Of a DNA stretch of 64,000 bases, positions 22,651 to 34,691 are shown in pieces (within the stretch, counting starts at the first letter, position 1; each line of letters begins with the position of its first letter). Both the position numbers and the translations under genes were made by a program. Source of the DNA: Yamagishiella unicocca (Eukaryota; Chlorophyta; Chlorophyceae; Chlamydomonadales; Volvocaceae); assembly GCA_003116995.1 (NCBI GenBank), contig BDSL01000002.1:1696001-1760000 (forward strand), read 5' to 3'. The notes beneath the pieces were generated by a model, which was not told the origin of the DNA, did no database searches, and saw only the letters and a list, made by a program, of their open reading frames with translations.

Positions 22651-24826
22651 CTACTGCGTCCGCTTGCGCTTAAGCGCTGCGGCGAAGCCGAAGGCGCTGT
22701 TGTAGTCCTTCTCCGGCGGCCTGCGCGGCGGGCACAGCAACACCGTTCACCGACGTCCACATCACTTGGCTGGTGGTTGGCGCAGAGCTCAGTACGGATG
22801 GTGGCCAAGGCCAGGACCTCCGCTGTCCACATCCCACAGTGGCCGGCAGCAGACCACCCCAGACATCCTCCCAGGGCGCAACCGTTAATTCGCCTCGCCC
22901 ACCACCCACCTTACACAATTAGCAGACTTCCGCCCCTCGCCTGCCGCCTCCCCACCTTTCCCATCCCTATGTGGGGTTCTAGGATCCTATTGGGTTCGCC
23001 TCACACCCGCACCCGCAAGCCCACCCCGACTTACGCCTCTTGAAGGACGTTGGCGCTGACCAGCAGCCCCCGCTGCTTGACCCGCTCATCCTTCTCCCGC
23101 ATCATTCGCTCAGCTCGGAGCTGCTCGATCGACTTGGCCGAGCCGGCGGCAGGGGGCCGCCGGCTGGAGTCACCGTCCCTGCGCTTGGACCTGGATTTCG
23201 ACCTGGACTTGGATCTGGACTTGGATCTGGTGTCATCTCTCCGCCTCGCCTTTCGTTTCTTGTCGCTGCCATCGTCACTGCTGGACGTCGAGCTGTGGCG
23301 CCTTCTGCGCTTTGCAGCCGTGCGGTGCTTGCTGCGGTGCTTGCTGCGGTGCTTGCTACTGCCGCTACGACGGCTGCGCGACCCCGACGGCGACCTCGCA
23401 CGCCGCCGCTTCCGACTCCGCCTGTCGCCCTCCTCGCCACTGCTACTGCCGTCGCTGGATGAGCTGCTACTGCTGTCGTCATTCGTGGGCGACTCCGAGG
23501 ACGAGGACGTCGACGTGGTGCCACCACTACGATCGGACTCACCGCTACTGCTGCTCCCGCCCCGTCCCGGGTTTCGAGGCTGCGGCTCCGGCGGCGGCGG
23601 CGGATGCCCGCGGGACTGCGGGAGCAGGCCGGTGCTCGGCTTGGCGGCGAGCGAGCTCGAGGGAGGGTCAGGGGCGCCGCCCGCCAGCAGGCCCGCAGGC
23701 CCACCAGCAGCGGCGCGCTGCGCGAGTTCCTGCTTTTGGGCTTGAGCGTACCAGGGCTGCAGGGAGGCGGTGAGGTGTCGTGGGCAGCCCGGGCGATCGT
23801 GATGTTCACGGTATCATGGGTTAGTATGGCCCGGGCTGAGGGTCGCTCCCTCTATGGCAACTGTGATTCGTTTGGCCGCCGAACTACATACGGTAGTTCC
23901 GCTTAGGCCGCACAGCTGTTGTCCGCGTGTGCAGTTTTGAATAAAAACAAGGTGGTGGTTTCGGAGCACGCAGCCACGCGTGCTATGCAGGCATGGCCCT
24001 GTGGTATCTCATCGCCAAAGCAGCACCGCTGCCAGCCCACCGCACTCTTCCGGATTCCCCGTCAGCGCGCCCCGCGTGTAGCCGTGACACCAGCAGCTAG
24101 GCCTGCCTCCTCCGCCTTAAGCTCCTACCTTGTCCCCGCCCATCCCGTAAGCCAGCGCGAAGCGCTCATCAAACTTGGCGTCACTGGTGTAGAAGTCGGG
24201 GTTACCACGCCGCTTCAGCTCGTCGCGTTGTTGCTTCTGCGCGGGTTGCAGGACCCAGCCAAGCAGGGCAAGGGTGCTTCAACCCACAACCTTGGTAGCA
24301 GACGCTGCTGCTGCAGCTACCGCGGGAACGCCATTGCGCTGGGCGTTTACCGGAACAGTTTCTGCTGGATGTCCGTGCGGATGCGACAGGGCTGTTGGGT
24401 ATGTCACAGAGGTGGAGGGGTCAGGTCCGAGGGGAGGTGCAACCAACCCACCTCGTTCTCCGGGTGCTGCACTTTGGTCTCCTCCTCTTTCCAGAAGTTG
24501 ATGTGTTGCAGGGGCGCAACTGAGGTTTCGCCCACAACCACAGCACCGCTTTGATCGCCATCTCCACCACCAGTTCGCTTGAGGAGCTGCTGGTGCCGGT
24601 GCCCGCGCTCCGCCTGCTCATGCCGCTCACGAGCCTCGTCCTCCTCCTTCTTGGCCTTGGCCTCGTCCTGTGCTACCTTAAGCCGATTGTCGCGATTATA
24701 AACTGCAAGGAGAGCAGATACGTCTTAGTATGTGCTATGTTGTGCTGTTGACATCTGAAACAATGTATTTTACTGACCGTTCCAACGCTTTTGAGGCAAA
24801 ATGTTCAGGCCACCGTGGCCGCCCAT
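22651..24826 (-). CDS. LENG1: LENG1-like RS-rich protein with N-terminal CIR-type motif
   Basis: Five exons fit exactly: 24826..24778, 24702..24452, 24236..24129, 23756..23035 and 22720..22651, giving 399 residues. The order of features matches the animal LENG1 family as I recall it. An N-terminal LNILPQKRWNVYNRDN motif (CIR_N type) leads into a charged helix (KAKKEEDEARERHEQ), then GNPDFYTSDAKF, a PWYAQ motif, a long Ser/Asp/Arg region with RSKSRSKSRS repeats, then SIEQLRAERMMREKDER and a short DYNSAFGF end. The RS repeats and the family suggest a nuclear protein linked to the spliceosome, but no reaction is established. It is head to head with the TTLL gene and tail to tail with PIG-L. The plus-strand frame across the RS region reads as a false Leu/Asp repeat and is not a gene. 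Confidence 0.88.
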
Positions 24827-25360
24827 GGTTAACTGTGCATGACTGTTATAGACAACTTGGTAAGGCGCGACCGCGTACACTATAGCAATTTACTCACCAG
24901 CCGTACACTCGCCGATGTGGGTTAGAGCTAGACACAAGGCAAAGCTATATTTACACTACTTTGGCTGCTTCATTTCAATTTGCTTTCAGTATAGCGTGTG
25001 CGCTAGGCCAAGCGCGACAACTCGGGTGCTTCGGACGTTGCGTTTTAGCTCAATTCTTCAGTGACGCTACAGTGACATAAGCAAATGGCCCGAGAAAGAC
25101 TTGGTAATTTGTCCATAGGTTAGGCGATAGTCCGTCCTCCGCCCGCGGGTCAAGTGGGCTGCCCGCGAATGCTGGAAGTTTATGAAGTATTTGACGCCAG
25201 CAATGAGGAGCTGTTGTCAGAACTACAAAATGTGCAGCAGCTCCTGCGGACGGCAACAGGACCCAACCATGTCCAGTGGGTGCCGCGCGCTGTGCACATC
25301 GGCCTCGTAGGCTAGGACGCCCTTCCAAACGCTGTAGTCGATCATATCAAAATCATCCAA
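24827..25360. promoter_or_regulatory. Shared 5' interval, LENG1-like (-) and TTLL (+)
   Basis: This 534-bp interval lies between divergent start codons, so it should hold both promoters and 5' UTRs. Most of it is AT-rich. No named element was seen. If the proposed first TTLL exon is wrong, the boundary would move to about 25456. Confidence 0.45.
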
Positions 25361-28300
25361 ATGCTGATTTGGGGTTCCTCAAGGTGGCCCGACCTCAAAC
25401 CCGTCCATCACCCCACCCCCCCTCCCCCCGAATGTACGCTCATCGCATGACGCCAGGTACAAGATGCTGTACGACACGGTGCGGCAGGAGCTGGAGGAGC
25501 GCGGCGTCTCGAACAAAGTATTCCAGCAGCTGGCGCCCGCAGCGGTGGGTGGCGTGGGAGTTTGCCATGTGCGGCCATCTCGGACTCCCGGCGCACGTGG
25601 GCTGAAGTCATGTGTCAGCAGCTCCAGGAGGGGGAGGCTCCAGGAAGGGTTAGGGTGTTGTCGTGGACACAACGCAACCAGGCATACGCCCGTGCAGACG
25701 AGGAGCGGACGCGCGGCCCGCCGGTCCCATGGGACAGTGCTCGGACTCTGGGGGGAAGCGGGAGGCCAGGGGCCTGTCGGGCCTGCGTCCTCTGTCGGCC
25801 ACGTCGCAAGGGCCATGTGGGTCGGCACTCTGACCGCGACCCACATCACCACTGCCCTTCATCAACCCCCAAACCCACGGCCCTGTTACTGCAGCACATG
25901 CCCGCGCAAGCCTCCGCGCAGTCTGGCCTGGGGCTCGCCTCCCCTGGAGCGTATGCGCCGCCGGCTGCCGTATTTATGCAGCAGCCCGTGCAGCCGGTGG
26001 CGGCTCTGTACTCCTTCGGCTCGTTCGGCGGCGGTGGCGGCGGCGGTGGCGGTGGCGGTGGCGGCGGGGCGTCATACGGTCACAGCACCCAGTACCATCC
26101 GAACGCGCCGGCCAATGGCAGCATAGCCCAGGCCGTCAACGCCATGGTCGCCGCCACTGTGCGGCACGCCCAGCCCGTGTCCCCCACGACGGCGGCCAGC
26201 AACAGCACAGGGGTGCGCTCACAGCCTGGCAGCCTGCCGCCGGCTGGGCTGCTGTCGGCCCCCGTGCCCTCCTTCGCGCCGATGGCCCCACAGTCCCTCC
26301 TTCGCAACTACGATACGGGGCCCGCGGCGGCTACGGTGCCTGCGAAGCAGCACCTGCCGCCGCCGCGGCCGCAGCCGCAGTACCTCACGTTGCAGCCCTA
26401 CTCCCTAACACCGCAGCCCCAGCCCCTCACGTTGCAGCCCCAGCCGCCGTCCCCAGCACCGGTACCCGCGCCCCTAGCGGTCGGGCAGGTGACGTCGCCG
26501 GGACCCGTCAGCGTACGTTCCGCCGTACACACCAGCAGCGGCGACGGCGGCGCCGGCAGCGTCACTGAGCTGTCCAGCAGCGGCCCAGAAAGCGACTCGG
26601 ACGTGGGCGGCTCGGGCACGCCGGCCGGGGCCAGGGGCAGGAAGGGCAGGAAGCATGGCGGGGAGGCGAGCACGATGAACGGGGCGAGCCCCTCCGGCGC
26701 CGCCGCCGCGCCGGGCGACGTCTCGGTGGATGCGGGCGGCGCTGACGGGGTGTCTGGCGGCGGCGGCGGCGGCGGCAAGCAGCCGAGTCCCTGGGAGGCA
26801 GCCATGGCGGCGTTCCAGGAGGAGCAACGGATGTTACGGAAGGTACGACACATGCGTCGGAGTCGGACGCGAGGGTTCGGGGAGGGAAGAGGTTTCACGG
26901 AGGAGGGCTGGAAGGCGCGGCTGGCTTGCTGGCTGCGGGGAATGGACCGTTGGCGCAGCTGGTTGTGACACCGTCAGCCAGCCATGGTACCGGCATAGTG
27001 GCAGGGTAGATAGGAAGCAGTGTGTAGGCCAAAGCGTCAACATATGGGCGCCAGCAGGGTGTGACGAACCCCGGCTTCTGTTTCACGGTATGCGGGCCGC
27101 AGCCTCTCGGTCCTCCACCCTGTCCCCCGCCCTAGCAGCACCCTTACCCGCCCCACTCAACTACCCTCCCGTGCTCGGCTGCCGTCCGCTACGCCCCTCC
27201 CCCCGGCAGGCCCGCAAGGCGATCCGCAAGGCACCCCCCGCCAAGCCCGGCGCCAAGAAGCCCACACCCGCACCCGCACAGTCGCACGCGCCCCACCACG
27301 GCGGCCACCCCCCCGCCCTCGCAGCCGAGTCGTCACACGGGTCCACGCGGCCCGGCGCGAAGCCGCCGCGGCCCTCCGCCTCCGGCTGCGGCAACGCCCT
27401 GTCCTGCGGTGTTGCCGTGGCGGGACAGGGAGCGGGTCACGGAGCAGGTCCGCGAGCAGTCGGCCCCAACTCACCCCACGGCGCCGCTGCCCTGGCGGCG
27501 GCGTCGGCGATAGCCGCCAGACAGTCTGCGGGGCCAGCTGCCGGCGCCGGCAAGGCCGGCGGTACGGCAACCGGTACGGCAATCGGTACGGCGCCAGCTG
27601 TACGGCAAACGGGGGCGGCTGGCGCCGCCAAGGGAGCCGCGTCCTCGCCGGGGTCTGGTGCGAAGGCGGCATCTGCGGCTGCTGCTACGGACTCGGAGGC
27701 TGTTCCTGAGGAGCAGGGGCTGCAGTTGCGGACCCAGGCGGCGCCCCTGGAGCCGGCGGCGCAGCAGCGGGAGCCCTCAGAGCCGGAGAGCGTCAAGGTA
27801 CGTGGGGGGTGGCATAAAAACCGTTGACGCGGAAACGACAGGACAGTCGGCGCATAGTCGGCGGACGCCTTGTTTGTGGGCGCATGTACGGAAGGGGCGG
27901 TGGCATATTGTACCTTTGTACCTTTGTACAAAGGTATAATAGCAGGCTTAAGGTAGGGGTATTGTGGACCACCGGATACTGGGCGGTGACGAGCAGCGCG
28001 ATGTGCAGGGTCGCTGCTATGTGGCAGAGCCGGGAGTACTGGGACGCGGGCACACATATGGTCGGTATGTCAGTTTAGGTCGGGATGTTAGTTTTTTCCC
28101 GTGGAGATCCACAACTTGGCGATAAATGAACACACCGGGTCGAAAGGAACGGAACGGAACCAAGTGCCGCATGCCCACCTGCTCACTGCTTCTCCCCACC
28201 ACCGGCCAGACCGACGAGGAATCGAGCGACATGGTGGCCGCGGCGATGCGGGAGGCCGCCGCCGCCAGCAACAGCAGCAGGGCGGGGACTTCCGGCCTCG

Positions 28301-31300
28301 TTGGATCCGAGACGGATTCGGATCCGGAATCCGTCAGTTCGGGCTCACAGGACGGTGGTGGCCACCGGAGCCCGGCACCAGCGAGGGCACCCGCGAGGAG
28401 CGCCCCGGCCGGACCCACGGGTCACGACGGGCAGGGGCGGCCGGACGGCGGGCTGCCCAGCTCCCAGGTGCCGCTCCGGACCATGTCCGCCTCCCACACG
28501 TCCCCCGCACGGCAGCAGTCCACGACCACGACCACGGCGATGTCGGCATCGGCATCGGCGTCGCCGCGACCGGGCCAGCCGACGCTGGTAGGCGCGGTGC
28601 GGCAGTCGGCAGCGGCGCCACGCAACGCGTGGGCGTCGGCGGCGGCGGCGCCGCCTCCGCCGCCTGCCCTAGCGGAGGTGGAAACGGTCCTAACGGAGTC
28701 GGACTCCAGCTCGGACAGCGACGGCGACAGCGGCTCGGACGGGTTCGAATCCCCTGGCAAGCGGAGCCAGCGGCAGGCGGGGAGGGCGCACCCGGTGCTG
28801 AGCCACGCGCAGCAGCTGCACGAGGGCGGGGAGGAGGCGAGGCAGCGGGCGATAGCGGCGGCGGCGGCGGCCGCGATCAAGGGCCGCGGCGCCCTGGACA
28901 CCGCGACGTTTGTGGGGTCAGGTGAGGCGGGGCGGCGGGGGCTGCTTACCGGCCACGGCTCTTCAGCGCCGGCCGGCCGCCAACCTCCGGCATGTTACTT
29001 GCGGCTTTTCAACGGCCATGCAAGTGCACAGCGAAGCGCGCGCGCGCGCGCGCTGAGAGCTGCGCGAAAGCCGAGAGCGCGCGCGCTCTTTACCCATTTC
29101 CACTTACCCGTTTCTCGTCGGCATCCTCTCCACCCCCGCAAACTCGGTGCTGTCATTGCAACACCATCGCCACCGCCACCACCGCCACCGCCGCCGCGGT
29201 CCTGTCCCTCATCAGGTCAACTCCCATTAGTGATGCACCCCAGAGCCCCGCTCATCCGGGGCCGCGAAAGGCATACATGTCGCAGCTGACGCGTCCCTCT
29301 GCAGTCCGCCCCCTTTTCCCTACCACAGCGACCTCCCAAACACAACCCCCATCCTCTCCTCCCCTTTCTGCACCCCCCCAGTCAACCAGCTGGCCCACGC
29401 GGTGGTCAACGACAGCCCTATGAAGGTGGACCGCTGGGCGGACTGGGAGCTGGCGGACAGCTCGGACGCGCTGTCGGCCTGGGCCACAAACCACGACGAG
29501 GACCCCATGCGCGGGGGCCACCTGCGCGCACCGCAGCGACCCGTGGTTCAGCACCCCCCGCCCGAGTCGCTCGTCACCGGCCCGCCCGGAGCGCATGCTC
29601 TCGCGGTGTCGGTGCAGCAGCACCAGCTGGGGTCGGGCGGGCGGTCCGCGGGAGCAGCCGGCGGGGTGAGCAGCGGGGCAGGCTCGCGGCAGGGGTCGCG
29701 GCAGGGCGAGGGCGGGACGACGGCGCGAGCTGGGAGCGCGCCGCATGGCGGGACGAGCCGGCGGGCCGCGGCGGCGGAGGGCAGCGCCGAAAGCGAAGCT
29801 GACGTCAGCGACGACGGCAGGACGGGCAGCGTGAGGCGAGGAGGGCCGCAGGCCACGGCGGCGGCGCCGCCGCCGCCGCTGTTGCCGCGTTCCGGTATGG
29901 TGCCGGCGGGGTCCAAGCCGACGGGCAACCCCGCCGCCGCTGCCGCCACCGCCACCGCTACCCCAGCCGCCGCAGGGACAGCTGCTCGACGGCCACCGCT
30001 GGCGCCCGGGGTGCCATCGCAAGGAGCAGCGGCATCGCCGCCGCCGCACTCCGGCGGCCGCTCGGGCCAAGCCGCCGCCGCCGCCGCCGCTGCCGCCGCC
30101 AGCGGCGGCGCTCCACTGCCCCGCGGCGGCGGCGGTTCCGCCAGCAACCTCGCCGCTTCCTCTGGCGCCTCCGCCACCTCGGAGGCCGCCAACCCGGCCG
30201 CCGCCTACCTGCAGAGCTACAGCGCCTTTCACGAGGTCCTCACCCTCTGCTACAGCTCCCTGCCGGTCATGCTGGACGCCGCCGCGCTTTCATCCGCCTC
30301 CGTCGCGACCGTGGCGGGCGGCGGCGGCGGCGGCAGTAGCAGCCGTCCGGCCTCCCGCATGCTCCTCTCCGCCGCCTCCGGGTTCGACCTGCTGGAACGG
30401 TACACCAGCCTGCTGGCTCGGTGCGAAGCCTGGCAGGTCAAGCTGCGCCAACTGTCCAGCGCTATGCCCGATGACGTCAGCAGCACCGGTACGGGCGCGG
30501 CGCAGCACGTCAGCCCACCGCCACCGCCGTCGCCGTCACCGCCCAACGGGACGGGGACGGGTTCCGGAGCGGACGCAGTGTCGGCGTCGCCGCGGACGCC
30601 CGGGTCCGCCTCGCCGGCGGCCGGGAGGACCGGCGGCGGCGCCGCTGCGTCGGCGGCGGCGCCGCCGCCGCCTTTGCAGTCGCGCCGCTACGTCGCCGTC
30701 ACGGACGACACCATGCATCCCGAAGTACGGAACGTCGTAACGGCTGCCCTGCGGTTACTCGCACCGGCTTGGGCGTTGGACCCGGCGGACCAGGTGACGG
30801 AGGTGGCCAAGCCCGAGGCGTCGCCGGATGACGACGTTGGCGGCGCCGCCACCACCGGCAGCCGCCCGCCGACGGCCCTGTCCAGCGGCGGCGCAGTCAC
30901 ACGGGCCGGTACGCAGGCTGGCCAAGCCGGAGCAGGCCAGTCAGCGGGCGGGGCTGCGGCGGCGTCATCCTGGGGATGGGGCTTGCCGGCGGGGCCCGGT
31001 GGCGGGAGCGGCGGCGGAGCTGGCGGAAGCGTCAGCGGCGGCGGCGGCGGCGGCGGGGTGAGCGCAGGTGGCGGCGGAGGGGCAGGTGGCGGCGGCGCCG
31101 GCGGCGGCGGCGGGCCGCGGTGTCACGTGTGGAACGTGATGTGGAGCTGGAGCGTCAAGGTGCGGGTGCCGCTGAACGACCTGCTGGTGTGGCAGCGAGT
31201 CAACCACTTCGCGGAGGCCAGGCAGCTGACGCGGAAGGACCTGCTGAAGAAGCACCTGGACAAGTACCAGGTGGGCGGGGGCGGGGGCAGGGACGGGGTC

Positions 31301-34300
31301 AGGGACGGGGACGGGAGTTGAGGAAAGCCCTTGGCGGGGAGAGTGACCGTTGTCGCGAGTGCAGTCCTGTGGGCTTCCAGGGGGGCATCCAGGGCTGGGG
31401 TGCTGTGGGGATGCGCCGTGCAAAGTCGTGGGTGGGCGGACAAGCGGGTGGGCGGGTGCGACTAGTTCAGCACTACTCGCCGGCTAGCTTCTGCCCTCCG
31501 TTTCCTATGTTATGCTTAGCCGGCTCTTCTCCCCACCACCATCACCCCTCTGTTTTACCGCCCTCGCAACCCCTCAGGTCGACCTACGACCTTCGTATTT
31601 CGTATCCCCAACCCAGTTCTCCAGCATACATCTCAAACCGTCTGTTCTAAACGATTTTTCTTGGCATCCACGGGTCTTCCTCGAAACCCAACCCCTCAGG
31701 CCATGCACAACACGGGCCGCTCCGCGGCGCTGTTCGACCGGCTGACCCCCACCACCTTCGTGCTACCCAAGGAGGCAGCGGCCTTCGAGGAGGCCTTCGT
31801 GCGGGCGCTGCACGGGGTCGAACCCACGTGCGTGCAGGTGCGTGGGAGAGGAGACCCGTGGGTCGGCACTGTGCAGGTGGGCGGGCGGGTGGAGTCGTCG
31901 TCAAATGTGCGGGTCTCTATCGCGATTCTCTTCATCGCCATGTCCGCCTCCCTCGCTTCGCGGCCTGACCGACCGAGCGGCGAACTCCCCCAGATCGCCG
32001 CTCATTGTTCGGCCCTGCACGTATTTAGGATGTTCCTTCGTACCGCTTAAGGAAAAGACATCGCTTTGGGTCCCGCACATGCCGGCGGTATCCTCGTGAA
32101 CCCCACGCACCCCTCATCGATGCCCGCGTTATCAAAGCACTGCCGTGCCATCAACCTCCCCACCCAACCCAGTTCTCCAGCATGCATCTCAAAACGCCTG
32201 TTCTAAACGGTTTTTTCTGGCATCCACGGGTCTTCTCGAAGCCCACCCCCGCGCGCTGACCTACGGGCTTCCCCCCATAACCCCCGCGTTTCTCCGCTCT
32301 CCGCCCTCCGCACGTGCCGCTTCTGCCCAGCCCGTGGGCCTCAACCTGTGGATCCAGAAGCCCGTGGGTCTGTCCCGCGGCCGCGGCATCAGCCTCATCA
32401 CCTCCCTGCGCCAGGCCAACATGGGAGAGGCCATGGTGGTGCAGAGGTGGGCTGGGGGGAGGCAGGCAAGGGGCGGACGTGGCAGGGCTGCAAGGGTGGT
32501 GGTGTGTGGGCCGTGTGGGTTGGATGCCGCAGAGGATGGGGCATCCGCAACTCGGTTTTTATTAAACTCAGGGCGAAGCCTTTGCTCCTGACGCCGCCCG
32601 CATTCGCCCTCCACTCGCCCACCTATCCGCCCGGCCCCGGCTCCCGCACTCGGCAGGTACCTGACGGACCCGCTGCTGGTGGAGGGATACAAGTTCGACC
32701 TGCGACTGTACGTGCTGGTCACATCTTTCAACCCGCTGGAGGCGTGGATGTATGAGGAGGGCTTCGCCAGGTGGGAGACCCCGCGAGCGGCTGGGGCGGG
32801 GCCCATGGCCTGGCCCCTGCGTTGCAAATACGACTCGCTGAGTGCGAGTGGGGTTACAGAAAAGAACCGGTGAACCCTTAAAACCCTTATTTGGTTTTAG
32901 CGAGTGGGGGTTTAGGGGTGTCCACTCGGCGCAGCCAGCGTGCCATGTTGGGGTAGATGGGAAGCAGTGCTGGCACCCAAAGCGCGAAAGGCAGCAGCGG
33001 GAGGCAAGCAAGTGATGCTAAGCGGCCGCCTGGTAAGCGGCCGCCGCCGCCCACTGAACTGCAACATGCCATGCCAAGGGTCCGCCCGCCGCCGCCCGCC
33101 TAGGTTCACCACCCTGCCGTACACCCTGGACGAATCGGAGCTGGACAACATGCACGTGCACCTGACCAACTCGTCCGTACAGCGCACGCGGGCGGAGGCG
33201 GGCCAGCTGCCCGCCTTCCTGCAGGCGGCAGGTGCGGCGCTGCGGCACCCAGGGGGGCGGGGGGCACGGGGCCCGGACTGGCTGGCTGGGCCGGGCTGGA
33301 TGGCAGGACCTGGAGGGGCTGTAGCCCTATCCCATCGCCGCTCTTAAAAGTGCCTTGGCTGCTACTGCGCACTGTCTGTCACGCACCGTCCCAAACGCAT
33401 GTTCCCCCCACCGCTGCCGGTCGCGTAGACCTGCGCGGCATGCGGATCCTCCGCCATCCGCTTCGCGGCCCCGTCCCCAACCGCACCCCTCTGTGCGTGC
33501 ACCCGTCCGTTCCCTGCCCGGCACACAGAGCCCGCGGGCGGCTCCAAAACCAGCCTGGCGACGCTGCGGCGGCTCCTGTCGCGGCACGGCGTGGAGTGGC
33601 CGGTGCTGTGGGGCCGGGTGTGTGAGGTGGCGACGGCGGCGCTGTTCGCTGCGCAGGACGCCATCCCGCACTCGCCCAACAGCTTTGAGCTGTATGGGTT
33701 CGACATGATGATAGACGCAGAACTCAAGGTGAGCCGGCGGGGGCACTGGCGGGGGCAGGAGGGGGGGTACGGGGGACGGCTGGGGCACCGGCGGGAGCAG
33801 GAGAGTGGTACAGGTTACGGGTCACAGGTCGAGGGCATGCCTTAGTGGAGGGCCTGTGATATGTGTGGCACTGGGCGTCGACCAGTGCTTGGAGGTTGGG
33901 CTGCGGTCGCCCGCGTGGTATGGTAGGGCGCAGGGCGCAGGTGAAGCATCACCGGCAGGGAGGGCTGTAGGTGTCAAGCTCTTTCCGCCTGTTGTCCTCC
34001 GTATCGTGATGGTCCCTGGCCTCCATTTTACCACGCCAGGTATGGCTGCTGGAGGTCAACAGCAGCCCCAGCATGGGCCTGGACACGCCGCTCGACCAGG
34101 CCGTCAAGCCCCGCCTCATCGCCGACGTGTTGGAGCTGCTGGCGCCGCTGCCATTCGACCGCGAGGCGCTGTCGGCAGTGCTGCGTGCGCGGACGACCAC
34201 AGGTGGGTGCGGGGCGGGGGAGCGCGGGGCGCGCAGGTACGTGCAAGGTGCAGCCCACTGCCGCGATGGCGCAGATAATAGGTACGCTACCGGCATGCAC

Positions 34301-34691
34301 CTTTACTTTAATGAAGCAGCAGCTGGGATGCTGTCCTGAGTTTTTTAAAAAGCTGGAGGAAAACTGTTCCGGGTGCGTCGTATTGCGGCATGTTGGGGTT
34401 GGAGAGGGTTTCTGGTGGGGCGAGCCCATTGACGTCCCCACGGCCCTCGTGGAATGGGCCCCGCCCGCTCTCTCCTCAGGTCGCGGCGGCCGCCGCGGGC
34501 CGCAGGGGCTGCTGAGCGGCACGGCCGGCGAGGAGAGGGAGCTGTGCTGTGCAGACCTGCAGGCCGTGCTGGGCGGCGCCATGCCGCGCCGGTACGGCGA
34601 GAAACCTCGGAACCCCGGCGGCTTCACGTCGTGCCTCGCTCCGTCGCCGTTCCATGATCGGCTCCTGAAGTTGCGTCGGCCGCTACCTTGA
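25361..34691 (+). CDS. Tubulin tyrosine ligase-like (TTLL) protein with a very long disordered N-terminus
   Basis: Thirteen exons join in phase: 25361..25383, 25457..25544, 25895..26842, 27210..27797, 28210..28921, 29382..31270, 31700..31837, 32331..32446, 32657..32770, 33104..33231, 33529..33728, 34040..34202 and 34480..34691, giving about 1,772 residues. TTLL enzymes add Glu (or other residues) to tubulin tails. The catalytic part is C-terminal (about 1365-1700): [17 protein letters not shown] with [26 protein letters not shown] with GRGISLI (ATP-grasp Lys and Gly loop), [31 protein letters not shown] and [11 protein letters not shown]. The Asp and Glu/Asn of the last two motifs are the usual metal and ATP ligands. 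This pattern is closest to glutamylases of the TTLL4/5 type. The first ~1,220 residues are Gly/Ala/Pro/Ser-rich with repeated Ser/Asp/Glu clusters. The 23-base first exon is the weakest part. Confidence 0.88.
26979..27040 (+). repeat. Intron repeat family 2, copy 1
   Basis: This stretch in TTLL intron 3 contains GGGTAGATAGGAAGCAGTG and is flanked by a GCCATG motif and CCAAAGCG. A diverged second copy with the same three blocks in order lies in intron 9 of the same gene. Confidence 0.6.
27919..27936. repeat. Perfect 18-bp palindrome
   Basis: TACCTTTGTACAAAGGTA is its own reverse complement. It follows a further direct copy of TACCTTTGTA (27911-27920) and lies in TTLL intron 4. The surroundings are unusually AT-rich for this gene. 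Confidence 0.9.
31604..31695 (+). repeat. Intron repeat family 1, copy A
   Basis: Contains ACCCAGTTCTCCAGCAT, then CGTCTGTTCTAAACG, then GGCATCCACGGGTCTTCC. It lies in TTLL intron 6 and ends directly at the acceptor of exon 7. It matches four other copies in this window (32164, 59572, and inverted at 46081 and 56138). Confidence 0.85.
32164..32248 (+). repeat. Intron repeat family 1, copy B
   Basis: Same order of blocks as copy A, with CAGTTCTCCAGCATGCATC, CTGTTCTAAACGG and CATCCACGGGTCTT. It lies in TTLL intron 7, about 80 bp upstream of the acceptor of exon 8. Confidence 0.85.
32938..32990 (+). repeat. Intron repeat family 2, copy 2
   Basis: Contains GCCATG, GGTAGATGGGAAGCAGTG and CCAAAGCG in the same order as the copy in TTLL intron 3. 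It lies in TTLL intron 9. A separate short block just upstream (GGGGTTACAGAAAAGAACCG, from 32853) resembles a stretch next to the exon 6 acceptor of the OPR gene at about 16237-16259. Confidence 0.6.

Noticed and set aside
23050..23745. 231-codon plus-strand frame with a Leu-Asp repeat
   Set aside because: The repeat is the reverse complement of the RSKSRS tract of the LENG1-like gene, which is strongly supported on the minus strand.
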